44,398 nt of DNA from Nocardia neocaledoniensis (GTDB lineage: Bacteria > Actinomycetota > Actinomycetes > Mycobacteriales > Mycobacteriaceae), in assembly GCF_029868625.1 (NCBI RefSeq), contig NZ_JARWOJ010000055.1, positions 1 through 44,398 on the forward strand. The letters run 5' to 3'. The notes under the pieces are model-generated. The model did no database searches, was not told the origin of the DNA, and saw only the letters and a list, made by a program, of their open reading frames with translations. Of this stretch, positions 43,774 through 44,398 are shown one piece after another. The stretch's first letter is position 1; each line of letters begins with the position of its first letter. The translations under genes were made by a program, and so were the position numbers.

Positions 43774-44141
43774 TGCAGTATCTGGCCCTGCCCGAGCTTT
43801 TGGCATTGGCGGCTCGGCTCGGCACGCCGGATGTCCGTGACTACGGACTGCTCGATTCCGCGCTCGCACGGCCACAGTCGAGCGTGTTCGGCCAGGACGC
43901 CTATCCGGATCTGTGGCAGAAGGCCGCCGCCCTGATGGAGTCGCTGGCCCGCAATCACGGACTGGTCGACGGGAACAAGCGGATCGCCTGGTATGCGACG
44001 TGGGTGTTCTTGCACCTCAACGGTTGTCCGTTGGACGAGACGTTCGACGTGGACCGGGCCGAGGCATTCGTACTCGCGGTCTGTCAGGGGCAGCTCGACG
44101 TGCCCGCCATCGCGAAGGAACTCGTCCGGTTCGCGCGGTAG
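43773..44141 (+). CDS. Doc/Fic-family toxin
   Basis: Fic-fold protein of 122 aa, close to phage P1 Doc in length (126 aa). The active loop is NHGLVDGNKRIAWYATWVFL (about 52-71), where Doc-type enzymes have HxFxDANKR; His, Asp, Asn, Lys and Arg are kept while the Phe is Leu and Ala is Gly. Doc phosphorylates elongation factor Tu and halts translation. The start overlaps the antitoxin stop. Together they form a complete type II module that could stabilise this region. Confidence 0.88.
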   Translation: MQYLALPELLALAARLGTPDVRDYGLLDSALARPQSSVFGQDAYPDLWQKAAALMESLARNHGLVDGNKRIAWYATWVFLHLNGCPLDETFDVDRAEAFVLAVCQGQLDVPAIAKELVRFAR

Positions 44142-44198
44142 ATCGTGGGGCGGGGGCACCGGAGTCCCACGACTCATCCTGGGTACACAAACGGTGGG

Positions 44199-44251
44199 GC
44201 GGGGGGGTGGGTAAAGACCCGCCCCCCCCGGGCGGGCAGGCCGGGGGGGGG
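44199..44251. other. G/C homopolymer hairpin region after the toxin gene
   Basis: G7 (44201-44207), C8 (44222-44229) and G9 (44243-44251) runs occur in 50 nt. GGGGGGGTGGGT and ACCCGCCCCCCC pair with one wobble around TAAAG-like loop bases, so it may be a terminator. Runs of this length are also prone to sequencing or assembly error. Confidence 0.5.
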
Positions 44252-44258
44252 AGCGCCG

Positions 44259-44398
44259 ATGGGGGCCGCCGACGCCCTGCCCGCCAACGACGCCCGCGCG
44301 GCGACCCACACCGGCCGCGGCTACACGAATTTCGTGTTACACGACAGCCGGCCGCTGTCGCCACGCATGGTCACCCGCTTCGACGCCGATCCGGACCG
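44259..44398 (+). CDS. Possible 5' end of a gene cut by the window edge
   Basis: The plus frame from ATG at 44259 is open to the edge (46 codons), with GRGYTNFVLHDSRPLSPRMV in the second half. Codon third positions are mostly G or C, fitting coding DNA. I do not recognise the family. The true start could be a later ATG, and the G-runs just upstream make the frame before the ATG unreliable. Confidence 0.35.
   Translation, partial: MGAADALPANDARAATHTGRGYTNFVLHDSRPLSPRMVTRFDADPD

Overview
The window reads as high-GC actinobacterial chromosome, most likely Nocardia or a close relative in Mycobacteriales. The reasons are GC-rich codon use with many GTG starts, near full-length matches to the steroid-catabolic proteins of Mycobacterium tuberculosis (Mtb) and Rhodococcus, an EspR-like regulator and leaderless-looking promoters. 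Genus is inference; no rRNA or marker gene is present. Gene names rest on remembered family sequences and gene order, not on a database search.

Region 1 (1-20321) is the pathway for the last two sterol rings (C and D), the HIP or KstR2 regulon. A minus-strand operon fadD3 - enoyl-CoA hydratase - fadE31 - fadE32/33 diverges from fadE30 - ipdF - kstR2 - fadA6 at a perfect KstR2 box (4623-4636). The second half, echA20-ipdA-ipdB-ipdC (minus), diverges from two SDR genes (plus) at a one-mismatch box (18510-18523). FadD3 activates HIP, the FadE and Ipd enzymes prepare ring D, EchA20 and IpdAB open rings D and C, and FadA6 does late thiolysis. About 6 kb of unrelated genes (8700-14620) split the halves: a proline-rich membrane protein, a small exported protein, a molybdopterin oxidoreductase, arginine deiminase and an arginine/ornithine-type permease.

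Region 2 (20522-24216) is not metabolic. It holds an exported protein with a long Gly-Ser-Ala repeat, an ImmA/IrrE-type HELGH peptidase, a polytopic membrane protein and, convergently, an EspR-family DNA-binding protein with three phased 11-bp repeats upstream. This is the least explained part of the window.

Region 3 (24217-41618) is sterol side-chain degradation with seven KstR-like boxes (TnnAACnnGTTnnA): fadA5, cyp125, an overlapping operon DUF35 - ltp4 - ltp3 - LLM oxidoreductase - NTF2-like protein, a second LLM enzyme, an acyl-CoA synthetase, echA19, fadD19, and two less familiar candidates, a class II aldolase-like protein and a double-hotdog thioesterase. The ltp3/ltp4/fadD19 set points to C24-branched (plant) sterols. 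Between them sit a SnoaL-fused ECF sigma factor with a VOC protein, a SnoaL-like protein and an aldo/keto reductase.

Region 4 (41670-44398) has an FAD monooxygenase divergent from a TetR regulator across a four-copy operator, a Doc-type toxin-antitoxin pair with a perfect 16-bp palindrome, then G/C homopolymer runs and the start of a cut-off reading frame. Most convergent gene pairs are separated by perfect hairpin terminators. No tRNA, rRNA, CRISPR array, transposase or phage gene was seen.
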